From Doryteuthis pealeii (taxonomy: Eukaryota > Mollusca > Cephalopoda > Myopsida > Loliginidae), in assembly GCA_023376005.1 (NCBI GenBank), contig CM042148.1:67456501-67520500 (forward strand): a stretch of 64,000 bases of DNA, written 5' to 3'. The notes beneath the pieces are model-generated. The model was given only the letters and a program-made list of their open reading frames with translations, searched no databases and had not been told where the DNA came from. This document shows positions 1-64,000 of this stretch, one piece after another. Made by a program: the position numbers and the translations under genes. How positions within the stretch are numbered: the first letter of the stretch is position 1; every line of letters starts with the position of its first letter.

Positions 1-358
1 AAGAAAATGCTGAATGGATAAAATAGATTTACTAACACGTGTTTTTGGCCAGGTTATTCTATTTATTATTTAAATATAAAATGAATAATAAATAATAATA
101 ATAATAATAAAAACTACAAAAATTTTAAGCATACAAAGAATAACGTAATTTGACTGCTTAAATTTCAAACACCAAACATTTTACTCTGATGAAGGCCGTT
201 ATACTTGATATGCTTAAAGATTTTGGAGTTTTCTATTATTATTATTTTATTTTATATTTAAAATAATAATAAATAGAATACATGTGTACATGAACAAACT
301 CCTGACCGAAACATGTGTTAGTAAAGTAAATCTATTTTATCCATTCAGCATTTTCTTT
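1..358. mobile_element. Fold-back (MITE-like) element, possibly clipped by window edge
   Basis: The first roughly 100 bases and the last roughly 120 bases are imperfect reverse complements. Both ends carry AAGAAAATGCTGAATGGATA (second in inverse), and both arms contain ATAATAATAA/TTATTATTATT runs. No coding capacity. Confidence 0.7.
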
Positions 359-872
359 CCTTTGTTTATTTTTCCTTGCAGCATACCATCAGATTCGCTT
401 CCATTTTTTAACTTGCGCACTTATATATAATGTACATTTGTATGTATAATATTGTGCACTCACATATATTTCACATCCAATCATTAGAAAATGTTTTAAT
501 TTTATAAAATGTGTCATGATTGTTTATTTCTATAATTGTTACTATGCAATAAAATCTACAGTAACTGTCCCTATCAGTATTAAACTATTTCATAATGTTG
601 TTATTGTAACCATAGATTAATTAGGATTAAATATTTTTTTTGTGTTTACAATGTAGTTGCCTGAATTATTAAAGATGTCAACACGGAGATATTTTTATTT
701 CTTATATTCTAACTTTATTAAAGTTTCAAGAAACTTATTTTCATTTTAAGATTTTTAAAAACAGGCCAATGTTTAAATTAAATTATTTCATTAAATATTT
801 TATAGTTATAATTTTATAGTGAAAAGGTAATGTTAGTGAATGACTGTTGAGAGTCTATATATATTTTCCTAG
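359..872. other. AT-rich intron/upstream sequence, no feature seen
   Basis: Between the fold-back element and the first exon I see only AT-rich sequence. A short stretch near 376-405 (CAGCATACCATCAGATTCG) resembles flanks at 46690 and 62165, suggesting a shared dispersed repeat. Confidence 0.5.
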
Positions 873-55403
<54,531 letters not shown>

Positions 55404-55689
55404 GTTAGTATTAATTTACTATAATAAATGGTTTACCTGTGTTCTCAAAGAAACATCTTTTGTATTATATGTGATTTGATTCATTTATTCATTAATTTAC
55501 AGATTGCAAATTTGAGTAGATTTTGACCTTTCTTATGTAAAATCTTCTCATTTCTATGTAAATAATCTCTATCATTAATTTTATTATATAGTTTAAAATA
55601 TAAACAGAATCAGCTTCTTTGGATGAAGATCTGCCTTTTAATATTGTTAGTAGTTTATTCTACTTTTATATTCTATCTAGTTTATGTAG

Positions 55690-55990
55690 ATATGGTCAAC
55701 ATACCTAACTCCGGTTTCGACCAGGGGTTCAGTGGCATCAGCCCTTGACCTTACAAGCTAATATTGTTGATCCTAGGGAGCCATGCCTCCAGGCAACACC
55801 TGCCCCCTCGATTTAAAGGGACAGGGCTGGGTTTATTGCCCAGTGCCTGAGGCACCCCCTTTAAGGGGGAATGCTGACAGGATCAACACATTTTTAGCCC
55901 CCGGCACCCATGAGCTTTGTTTCGTGGGTGGTCCCACATTAATAGGGCCTTGTGCCTAACCCGTACCCGTTGGGTACATGGTAAATATTC
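55690..55990 (+). repeat. Family E dispersed repeat, copy 3
   Basis: TAGATATGGTCAACATACCT start, CCTAGGGAGCCATGCCTCCA, AAAGGGACAGGGCTGGGTTT, GGGCCTTGTGCCTAACCCGT. A possible degraded duplication of ATATTCTA..TAGTT flanks it. Confidence 0.8.
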
Positions 55991-56326
55991 TAGTTATAAA
56001 GTATCACATTTCCACTGCCTGTCACAATTTCTTTATGTAACCAATCACACATGGAAATACAGAAATGATTTTGCTGGAGAGTGATTACTTATATAAAAGC
56101 AACTAACATAATTGGTGAAAATGATTTTCAATACTTGATTTGGTTATTTTGAGTATATTGTATTGATTGCTCTCAAGTAAGTTTTTTGAGTTCATTGCCA
56201 TCAACCTCAGCTTGTCCTACCATTGATCATTGTTCAGTGAGAAATCTCACCAAAAAATCTTATTTACTTCCTTTTTCAATTTTATAATCAATAAAAAAAA
56301 GATATGCCAATTTTGGCAAAATCTCT

Positions 56327-56835
56327 TTTTGAGTACGCTAACTACTGCAACATCAACCATCAAATATGTTCTTTTTGATGTATGCTAACTACTGCAACAT
56401 CAACCATCAAATATGTTCTTTTTGATGTATGATAACTACTGCAACATCAACCATCAAATATGTTCTTTTTGATGTATGATAACTACTGCAACGTCAACCA
56501 TCAAATATGTTCTTTTTGATGTATGCTAACTACTGCAACATCAACCATCAAATGTGTTCTTTTTGATGTATGCTAACTACTGCAACATCAACCATCAAAT
56601 GTGTTCTTTTTGATGTATGCTAACTACTGGAACATCAAATATGTTCTTTTTTGATGTATGCTAACTACTGCAACATCAACCATCAAATGTGTTTTTTGAT
56701 GTATGCTAACTACTGCAACATCAACCATCAAATGTGTTCTTTTTGATGTATGCTAACTACTGCAACATCAACCATCAAATATGTTCTTTTTGATGTATGC
56801 TAACTACTGCAACATCAACCATCAAATATGTTCTA
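56327..56835. repeat. 48-bp minisatellite at the inner breakpoint of the right arm
   Basis: About 10.6 units built on GATGTATGCTAACTACTGCA, ACATCAACCATCAAATATG and TTCTTTTT. It stops exactly where homology to the left arm begins. Units differ by single bases and a few deletions. Confidence 0.93.
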
Positions 56836-57857
56836 AAAATTCTTTAGATAAACTTTTGTTTTAGAGAGCTTTTCAAAGAGAAGCTACAAAAGTTAAAAGT
56901 ATTAACATAGTCAAATGGGCGGAAATTGGTAATTAACTGAAACCTGGTAAACAAAAATCAATGTCTCCAGACAGCACCTTCCCTAAGACACATCCTGATG
57001 GCAATGGCTGAGAGAGCCAAGAATTTCATAAAATCTCATCTTAGGGAGACCATATCAAATAGATAAGGATTCCTTACACTAAAACTGACCTATTGTCATA
57101 ATTTGCATTTGTTGAATTACTTGGTACAACCTTTGAAAGTAAAGCTTTCAGTTAACAGAGTGGCAACATTTTCAAGAATAAAAAATAATTTAAAGATGGA
57201 AGCAAGCCTCAATGCTTACAGAGTGGAAAACTATAAGTCTAACTAGTGCTTTGTAAAGAGTGGAAGGAAACAAGTACTAGCTTGTTTTGAAATGCTAAAA
57301 TATAATCTAAACTGTATGAAAACTATTTTCTTAGATAGTTAATGTTTCACTGCTTCAAATGGCTCAAGAAATATCAAAGTCAGGAACAATGGTTAGCAAA
57401 AAAAAAAATAAATAAAATAAATAAAATAAATAAATAATAAATTGAAATCATAATTCACAATCCTAAAAACATAAATTTAAATAGTTCGTAAAGACAAACA
57501 AAATAATAAATGATGAATTAGGACTTAAATATTTTTCTGAAATAACAGATGATATAATACATAAAAAAAAGCTATAGAAGCCAGTGCATGAGGAATTATA
57601 ACTTTTTAAACCCCAAGCCAGCTGTGTGTTTGTTTTGCTACCAAGAAAGTACATATACCAGGTGGTCTGAATTATTTATTGCCTATAAAATGGTGTATTG
57701 TTATTTAACAGTTTTACAGACACGATGAGCACTCATATTTACTAATGTTAGAATTATTCATTATTGGTTTTATCAAATTAGCTGCCAAAAAATCATCATC
57801 ATTTGATTGTGTACATTTAGAAAAACAGTACCTTCTATTGTTTGAAAATTCACTTAC

Positions 57858-58080
57858 AATTCAGATATATAAACTCCAACATCATTTCGTTTTCCAACAA
57901 TACTTAGTCCAAGTCCTTTACCAGGCTTTTTAGCCAATTCCACAGTAAAGATATCATAATACCTCTTCTTTGTTAACTGATCATCTCTGTACACAACCAA
58001 TTTTCACAATAGTTGGAGTCTGCCGAAGAATTTGGATGGCTCTTTCATGTGTTAGCGTCTTTTAAGTTTTCATCATTTAC
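57858..58080 (-). pseudogene. Antisense pseudo-copy of MPDZ exon 12
   Basis: Reverse complement of 51033-51257 with retained CTTCTACAG acceptor and GTAAGTG donor, but several single-base insertions and deletions (for example in GACGCTAACACATGAAAG) destroy the frame. It is antisense to the gene and not part of the mRNA. Confidence 0.95.
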
Positions 58081-58319
58081 CTGTAGAAGAAAATAAAGCA
58101 TAATAAAACCCTTAACAAGAACAAATATTTTCTCTAAATAAGATCAATTTTTCTTATTACATAATCTAATTTATAACATTAAAAATATAGAAAAATTAAT
58201 CACATTAAATATTTTGTTGCTACCATTATCAATATGTAACAAATTAGAAAAGGATTTTTAAAGCTAAGCAATTAGGATATGAGATGATTTCTTTTAAAAA
58301 AATATGAATTATCTTATAT

Positions 58320-58480
58320 CAATTCAAAGTTTAAACTCTTGAAGAAATTTGAGAAGTCCAGAGCCCCATTCCATAAGGATTTATCAACAAATAGCTAAAA
58401 ATGGCCTTTTCATTTAAAGTTACCTGTTATTTCTCTTAAATTCAAAGACTTCCTAAATATGTTTAATATTAATTTTAAAA
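58320..58480 (-). mobile_element. TTAA-type MITE fragment (right-arm counterpart of 50600-50775)
   Basis: Reverse complement of the left-arm copy: GGATTTATCAACAAATAGCT, AAAATGGCCTTTTC, AGTTACCTGTTATTTCTC. Confidence 0.8.
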
Positions 58481-58938
58481 AAGTATTTGTGTACAATTAA
58501 TATTAAAAGCAACAAAGAAAAATAAAAACAGATTGATAACAAATGGATGCAAATGTTTTCCTATGAAAAATAGGTTCAGTTGGAAATAATCTTGTGAATG
58601 GCTTGAAAATTTCAGAGGGAATTGACTTGGAAGATAAAGCTTATTCAAGCAATACTGAATTCAAGTCTTTCTCAAAATGTGTATTATGAGAATCAATATC
58701 TTAAATGAATTTAGAAAAAAAGAAAAAAGACTTTCAGAAATTGTTATTTCTTTTGTAGAAATTATATTATATAAAAAAATTATAACTATATATAAAAAAA
58801 CAACCAAAAAAAACATAACTATATATATATAAAAAAACAACATTATAACTATATATAAAAAAAAAACATTATAAACATATATAAAAATACCCCCCCCCAA
58901 AAAAAAAAAAACAAACAAACTATAAAAAACATTCGTAC

Positions 58939-59021
58939 CACAAGAATCTGGTCTCAGCCATAAGTCTGCGATCTCGATGAGCTGCACCATCAGCATATAC
59001 TTCATGAATGATAATTGACCC
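58939..59021 (-). pseudogene. Antisense pseudo-copy of MPDZ exon 11
   Basis: Reverse complement of 50115-50198, splice borders kept, one base lost (GGCTGAGACCAG for GGCTGGAGACCAG), causing a frameshift. Confidence 0.95.
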
Positions 59022-59612
59022 CTATAATGAATAAGTGTATATAGATATACATTTTTTAAAATCAGTATTTAGTAAATAAAGAATTTTAAACTGTACAAAA
59101 ATCAAAAAATTTCCATTAAAGAACTCTTTATTTTATCATAGTATAAAATTTAAAAAATATCATAATAATGTCACAGAAATATTTAAAACACTTTAATCTT
59201 ATCAATCAAACAGCTTATTAAATTCCAATACCTCAAATAATAGTTTTAAATGATAAATAGATTTTTTTCACTAAAATAGAAAATAAACTTTCATCAACAT
59301 CTGTTTAAAATTCTCAGATAAGAATAGGTTGAATAGTTTTTAAAACCCTACTGTCAAAAGTAATCAGTACATGAGATTTTCATTTCTTAAAGTAATTCTC
59401 AAACTGTTTTCTAATCGAAATTTAAAAAAAATGTTTTCTATTGGCTCCAAAGCAAAATCCCATAAAAAGAGATGTAAAATATTAAAAAATTTGCACCGTG
59501 ATTTGATTTGAAACAATACATAAAAGTAATGTTTTTAAGTTAGGAATAAATACTTTGTTTTGTTTTAGAGAACAAATTTAATATCATTAAAAAAGCAGTA
59601 AAATATATTTAC

Positions 59613-59771
59613 CAATAATGTATCAGCACCACCAACAATACTTAAGCCAGTCCAGATCGACCTTTATCAATTTCAAGATTGTTCAGTCCCAGGAACAATG
59701 GGACAAGTTAAAGGATCAAAACTTGGACCTGATACGTTTGAGCAGTGGAGATGGCGTCAGTGTAGAATCAC
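59613..59771 (-). pseudogene. Antisense pseudo-copy of MPDZ exon 10
   Basis: Reverse complement of 49354-49517, five bases shorter. Losses include CTGAACAATCTTG for CTGAAACATATCTTG and GGACTGGC for GGACTTGGC, so the frame is broken. Confidence 0.95.
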
Positions 59772-60513
59772 CTAAAATAAAAGATGTAAAGGTAACATGA
59801 AAAAAGAGAGCATATAATCAGATTTTGGGTAAGGAAAGATTCTATTTTGATACATGACATGAATTAGGATAAAATAATTAGAATATGAATAATATTTACA
59901 GATCAGAAACATTGTTAAAACAAATATTCCTTTTGCGAAAAAATAAACATTTTCAAGGTTTAAACTTAGAATTAGACTTGAAATTTTATAATATGTCCTT
60001 GGTTATTATCATCAATTTATTATATAAATTAGACTAAATATTTTTTTAAAGATACATGTGATCTTTCAATGCATTAAAAAATATAGAATGCAAGAATTCA
60101 AATTTTATTCTTTTAAAACCATTTTAAAAATTCCATTTTCTTTTCTATATAAATAAAAATATGAAGTGAAGTGATATCTTATTTCATGCAATGCAAACAA
60201 AACAAATGTCAAAGGCAACAAACATTTATCCTCTAATTTTTTCTCAGAACCATTAAATTTTATAAATTCAAATACATGAATATTTTTCAAAACAAATATT
60301 TCCTAGTTACTCTTTCATATATATATATAATATATTTTTAATATATTTGTTTATTACAGAACTATGCAAATTTTATTATTTTTATATTCAGTAAATTTAT
60401 TTCTTGAGGAATAAATATATATATATAATAAATATATAATATATAATATATATATATATATATAAATATATATATAAATATGAGGTAAGTTAAACAACAG
60501 ATGTGTTTATTTT

Positions 60514-60788
60514 TATATGCGCTTTAACCAACAAGTTTTGGAGGATATGTGCTAATTGAATCGTACCTAATTTTGAAAATTATTAGTAATAATAAAGAAT
60601 TTAGGCGGCAATAATATGTTCAAATGTAAGGCTTAAACGAATCGATGAAATGACATTTCTCTATTCTTTTACCTTAATTTAACATTATGCCCGCCTAAAA
60701 TCTTAATTTCAACTAATAATTTTCAAAATAGTTACGACTTCAATTAAGCAACATATCCTCCAAAAAATTGTCGGCTTATAAGCCATAT
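60514..60788. mobile_element. Fold-back MITE present only in the right arm
   Basis: TTTTGGAGGATATGTGCTAA ... TTTAGGCGG on the left pairs with CCGCCTAAAATC ... ACATATCCTCCAAAA on the right, with an outer pair TATATGCGCTTTAAC / TATAAGCCATATA. It interrupts the (AT)n palindrome that is intact at 48007-48178. Confidence 0.82.
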
Positions 60789-61712
60789 AAAATTATAATA
60801 TATATAAATTATGTTATCAAGAATAAAAATTCTGAATATAAAATTTGCATAATTGAGATAACAAAAACTCACTAAAAAATATATAAATGAAATAAAATAA
60901 AAAATATAAAAGATACAACAATTAGGTGATTATATCAAGTTATATCCCTCTCTCTCTTATAAATATACTAGCCATAGTACCCACACTTTATTGAGATAAT
61001 TTATTTTCTCAAGATGAATTTGCAATCATGTAAAACAAAAAATCCCCGCGCAAAAACACTGATTTCAGTTTCAGACATTTGTATAGGAATACTTCCAAAT
61101 AAACTTAAGTGATGCTGTAGTAAATTAAGACTGTTACTATATATTTGTGTGTGGTGTGTATTCATCACAAAACTATTTGTTTTTAGGTGCTTTCTTAATA
61201 TTCATAAAAACTTGCTTTTTAAAATCATTATGTAAACTTGATATCCCATGACCAAGCCCATTTAAGATTTGCAATTGTGTTGAAACATGCACAGAAATTT
61301 GCATATAATGTAATATATATTATATATATAATATATATAATATAAAGATTTTGAAGGCAATTTACAATGCAATATGTGGTTGATTTATTTAACATTTACC
61401 ACGCGCAGGAACAGCCAAGCCGATTTAACATCACGTAAAAAATAAATTTCAAATATACGGCGTTCCATCAACATCTTAAACAACAGAAGATTACATATCG
61501 CCGGGATAAGTACTATAAAAAAATCACCTAGTACTTTCAAAATTCAACTTCAATAACTCTGAAGATGAATTTACTTCCGAAATATTAGTTTTGAAAAAAA
61601 ACAAAACAAAAAGTTAAATAAATTCAACACATATGCATTGTAAATTGCCTTCAAAATCTTTATATTACACACACACACAATGCTTCAATGATACTATAAA
61701 GAAACAAACTTT

Positions 61713-61743
<31 letters not shown>

Positions 61744-62051
61744 ATATATATTATATATATATATATATACACAAACACACACACACACAACCTTGAGGTT
61801 GTCTCGCTGTCGTTATTATCGCAATAGATTTATACACACCTAAAAAATGCACAATGCCTTTCCTTTTGATACACACACTTACACAGGCCATACTCACAGC
61901 GTCAAAGAGAATATTTGACGTCATATTTCAAACCGTCTCCTTTTTTTCAAACCTCAAATTTAAAACAGACTAAATAAACAAGGACTACCACTTGCTTTTC
62001 TCGTTATTCTGTGATAAAAAATTTCTTATTAACCTTCCATATACCAAACAA

Positions 62052-62095
62052 ATGCCCTGAAGATGATCTAATTAATAGATCGAAACACTGCAGCG
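62052..62095 (+). ncRNA. Hammerhead-like motif, right-arm copy of HHR3
   Basis: CTGAAGA, GATCT/AGATC stem II, GAAA and GCGTC are all retained, now on the sense strand of the gene. Same weaknesses as its left-arm partner. Confidence 0.45.
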
Positions 62096-62341
62096 TCGGC
62101 CAATAAACTCACGACCTAAACTCATTTAAACCTGTGTTTTTCCTTCTTTCTTAATATACTACATACCGTCGGATTCACTTCCTTTTCTTCACACACATAT
62201 CATATAATATATGTGACATCATACACATACGCACAAACAAAAATATGCACACGTACAAGCAAAAAACAATCCGCAAAACGAGAATACAGTTTAAAAAAAC
62301 GCACAACATTTGACCATTTACACCATTTCTGTCATTTCAAA

Positions 62342-62403
62342 GAAACGTTGTTTTACCTGATGAATGCTTTCAGCAAGAAACCGCTGGTTGTAATTACCGT
62401 TCC
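62342..62403 (+). ncRNA. Candidate hammerhead ribozyme, right-arm copy of HHR2
   Basis: Core CTGATGA and GAAA, stem III ACC-GCT-GGT and TTAC/GTAA are identical to the left arm. The distal stem I pair has one mismatch (GAAAC against GTTCC). Here it is in sense in the intron. Confidence 0.55.
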
Positions 62404-62494
62404 GAAATAAATAAAATAAAAGCAAAAACTTTTATTTGTTATTTCATTGTACTATATATACTATTACATATATATATATATATATATATATAGG

Positions 62495-62560
62495 ATATCT
62501 ACTGAGTCAGAACGAACCTACTATTAGTTTCGCATAAAGCCTTCATTCAGGGCTAAAATC
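62495..62560 (-). ncRNA. Broken right-arm copy of HHR1
   Basis: The core reads CTGAATGAAG in place of CTGAAGAG, so the invariant box is interrupted, while stem III and distal stem I (GTCAGA / TCTGAC) remain. Confidence 0.6.
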
Positions 62561-62999
62561 TGACTACAAATTAGCCTTCTCCTAGCGGTTATATGAATAT
62601 ATATATATCTTATATACATATATATACATATAAAATGTTTTTTCTTTTGGCCAAATACTATACAATAGATTATTTTTGTTGGTACGAATATCTTGGTCTT
62701 TTCTTTTTTTTCAAAAATTTTTTTCTTCCTGGTTGATGTTTGGTAGTATATTTTACAATCAAACCCTGCCGGGGTTTTTCTTTCCGCAAGGATCTACAAC
62801 ACGCTTTGTATATTAAATAATATATATATATATATATATATATTATATAGCACACTGATGAGCTAAAACATTATGACTAGTATTAAATGGCAAGATTGAG
62901 AGCTACTATCATAAAAATGAATATGTCACCAGGCTTAGAAGCATCATATAAGCAAGTAACGTGGCCTTCATTTTGATCTATTGAATGTCACATTTTATG

Positions 63000-63370
63000 A
63001 GTAAGAAGAAAGAATTTGAGTGATTTTGATAAATGCTTAACTATTATGACCAGAAAACTAGGTCAATGCATTCTATGAACAGAACATCTTTGTGGGTGTG
63101 CTTAGTTTTTTAGTGAGTATCAGCAATGACCCAAAAGAGGGGAGGAAAAAAAAAATCAATGACCAAACATTGGATGAACCAAAACTTACTGATGTAAAAA
63201 TTGATTAGAGGCTTTTCCACAAGGTCCAAGCCAATATAAGACTACAGTGTCACAAATGCAAACAGCTTTAAGGTGAAGGAAGAAATCTATTACAATACAT
63301 GGTACATTGATTGTTGTTGCTAAAACAAGTCAGAATATCTATTGATAACCAATGATCCACCACTGTAAGC
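63000..63370 (+). pseudogene. Tc1-type transposase N-terminal remnant, right-arm copy
   Basis: Inverted copy of 45461-45870 (TTACTGATGTAAAAATTGAT ... AACAGCTTTAAGGTGAAGGA). Broken by stops and indels. Confidence 0.65.
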
Positions 63371-63375
63371 ATCTT

Positions 63376-63575
63376 AACTCTCATTCACCCGCGAAGTCAC
63401 ATTCATTTTCCTAACTACCCCAAATGATAGCCTTTGTTTAAATGTGATATTGAACATTTAAAGTCTTTGATTTAAAAAATAACAGGTAACTTTAGAGAAA
63501 TGCCATTTTAGCATTTTTGAGAAATCCTTATAGAATTGGCTCTGACTTAAAAATTCTCAACAGGATGTTAAGAGT
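63376..63575. mobile_element. TTAA MITE inserted in the right arm (empty site visible in left arm)
   Basis: CATC-TTAA-CTCTCATTCACC on the left and ACAGGATGTTAAGAG-TTAA-TAG on the right. The left arm has the uninterrupted site (CATCTTTAATAG when reverse-complemented, near 45500). This defines both the element ends and its TTAA duplication. Confidence 0.88.
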
Positions 63576-63601
63576 TAATAGCCACATGAGTCAGAAGTAA
63601 A

Positions 63602-64000
63602 TGTTGAATTGGTACCCATTATAGGGATGTGACCTATCTTTTGAATGTCGCCTATGAAATAATGTCTCGTTTATAGTAATGTGGCCTACCATAAAAAGTA
63701 TATTATAATAATAACTCACAACCCAAACCAATTTTAGAATATTTAGAATTAAATAGATCTCGATTCATGTACATTATGATGTAATTCTTTTTAAATTTTC
63801 TTAATTACTATATACAGCTTATGACTGAATTACATTCTTGAAATTGAATATATGTGAAAAAATAATTAGTTTCAATAAATTGCCTACTACTTATATCTAT
63901 AAATATAGTCTTACTGAGGAAGACACTTTCAAAACCGAGGTAGGCCACATACTATAACCGAATCAAAAAGGTAGGCCACAACTATAACCGAATCAAAAAT
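63602..64000 (-). mobile_element. Fold-back element with terminal minisatellites, right-arm copy (incomplete)
   Basis: Reverse complement of copy B: middle at about 63680-63925, then units of TAGGCCACATACTATAACCG with AATCAAAAAGG entering the window end. The unit differs from the left arm (ACCGAATC against ACAGAATC), so the arrays evolved separately. Confidence 0.85.

Larger units (their letters stand above)
55404..64000 (+). other. MPDZ: Intron after exon 14 (open at window end)
   Basis: No further exon in the right frame and phase was found. It contains family E copy 3, a 48-bp minisatellite and the right arm of the inverted duplication. Confidence 0.7.
56835..64000 (-). repeat. Large inverted duplication, right arm (continues beyond window)
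   Basis: Reverse complement of 44605-52285 with many substitutions and short indels. It ends in the window inside the minisatellite of the fold-back element. It carries insertions absent from the left arm (60514-60788, 63376-63575) and lacks the Helitron. Confidence 0.95.

Noticed and set aside
57463..57654. Minus-strand frame resembling the plus-strand frame at 51462
   Set aside because: Similarity is due to the inverted duplication of intron sequence; neither frame is a gene.
56835..64000. Inverted arm as a pure sequencing fold-back artefact
   Set aside because: Not excluded, but arm-specific insertions with clean ends and an empty site make it less likely than a real duplication.

Overview
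The window is AT-rich animal nuclear DNA from an invertebrate. Small exons sit in introns of up to about 17 kb, packed with microsatellites, fold-back elements, tRNA-derived SINEs and decayed transposons. There are no bacterial-style operons, rRNAs or CRISPR arrays. The exon sequences and repeat style suggest a lophotrochozoan, most likely a mollusc and possibly a cephalopod. That assignment is an inference.

One host gene runs through the window on the + strand: an internal part of a multi-PDZ scaffold of the MPDZ/MUPP1 (PATJ/INADL-related) type. I place 14 exons between 873 and 55403. All 13 junctions have AG/GT borders and matching phases, giving 1732 coding bases (577 codons plus one base). 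They encode a linker, then four PDZ domains. By alignment from memory with vertebrate MPDZ these correspond to PDZ8, a divergent PDZ9, PDZ10 and PDZ11. The 5' and 3' ends of the gene lie outside the window.

Layout: 1-872 is upstream intron with a fold-back repeat. 873-1019 and 15935-16016 are linker exons. The two introns around 15935-16016 (about 15 and 17 kb) hold SINEs, MITEs, minisatellites, a mariner remnant, a LINE remnant and a non-autonomous Helitron. 33126-43113 is the exon-dense part with PDZ8 and PDZ9. 43114-49353 is a repeat-rich intron with Tc1 remnants, a minisatellite-bearing fold-back element, several hammerhead-ribozyme-like motifs and a second Helitron. 49354-55403 carries PDZ10 and PDZ11. 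55404-64000 is intron.

The main discovery is a large inverted duplication. About 44.6-52.28 kb reappears in reverse complement at about 56.84-64.0 kb and continues past the window end. The right arm carries broken antisense copies of exons 10-12. Each arm has its own later insertions: a Helitron in the left, and a fold-back MITE plus a TTAA-flanked MITE in the right. This argues for a real, aged duplication rather than a simple fold-back read artefact. The unduplicated loop contains exons 13 and 14, so the pre-mRNA could fold around them. Within the arms are compact motifs matching the type I hammerhead ribozyme core, at least one with a fully paired three-stem layout.
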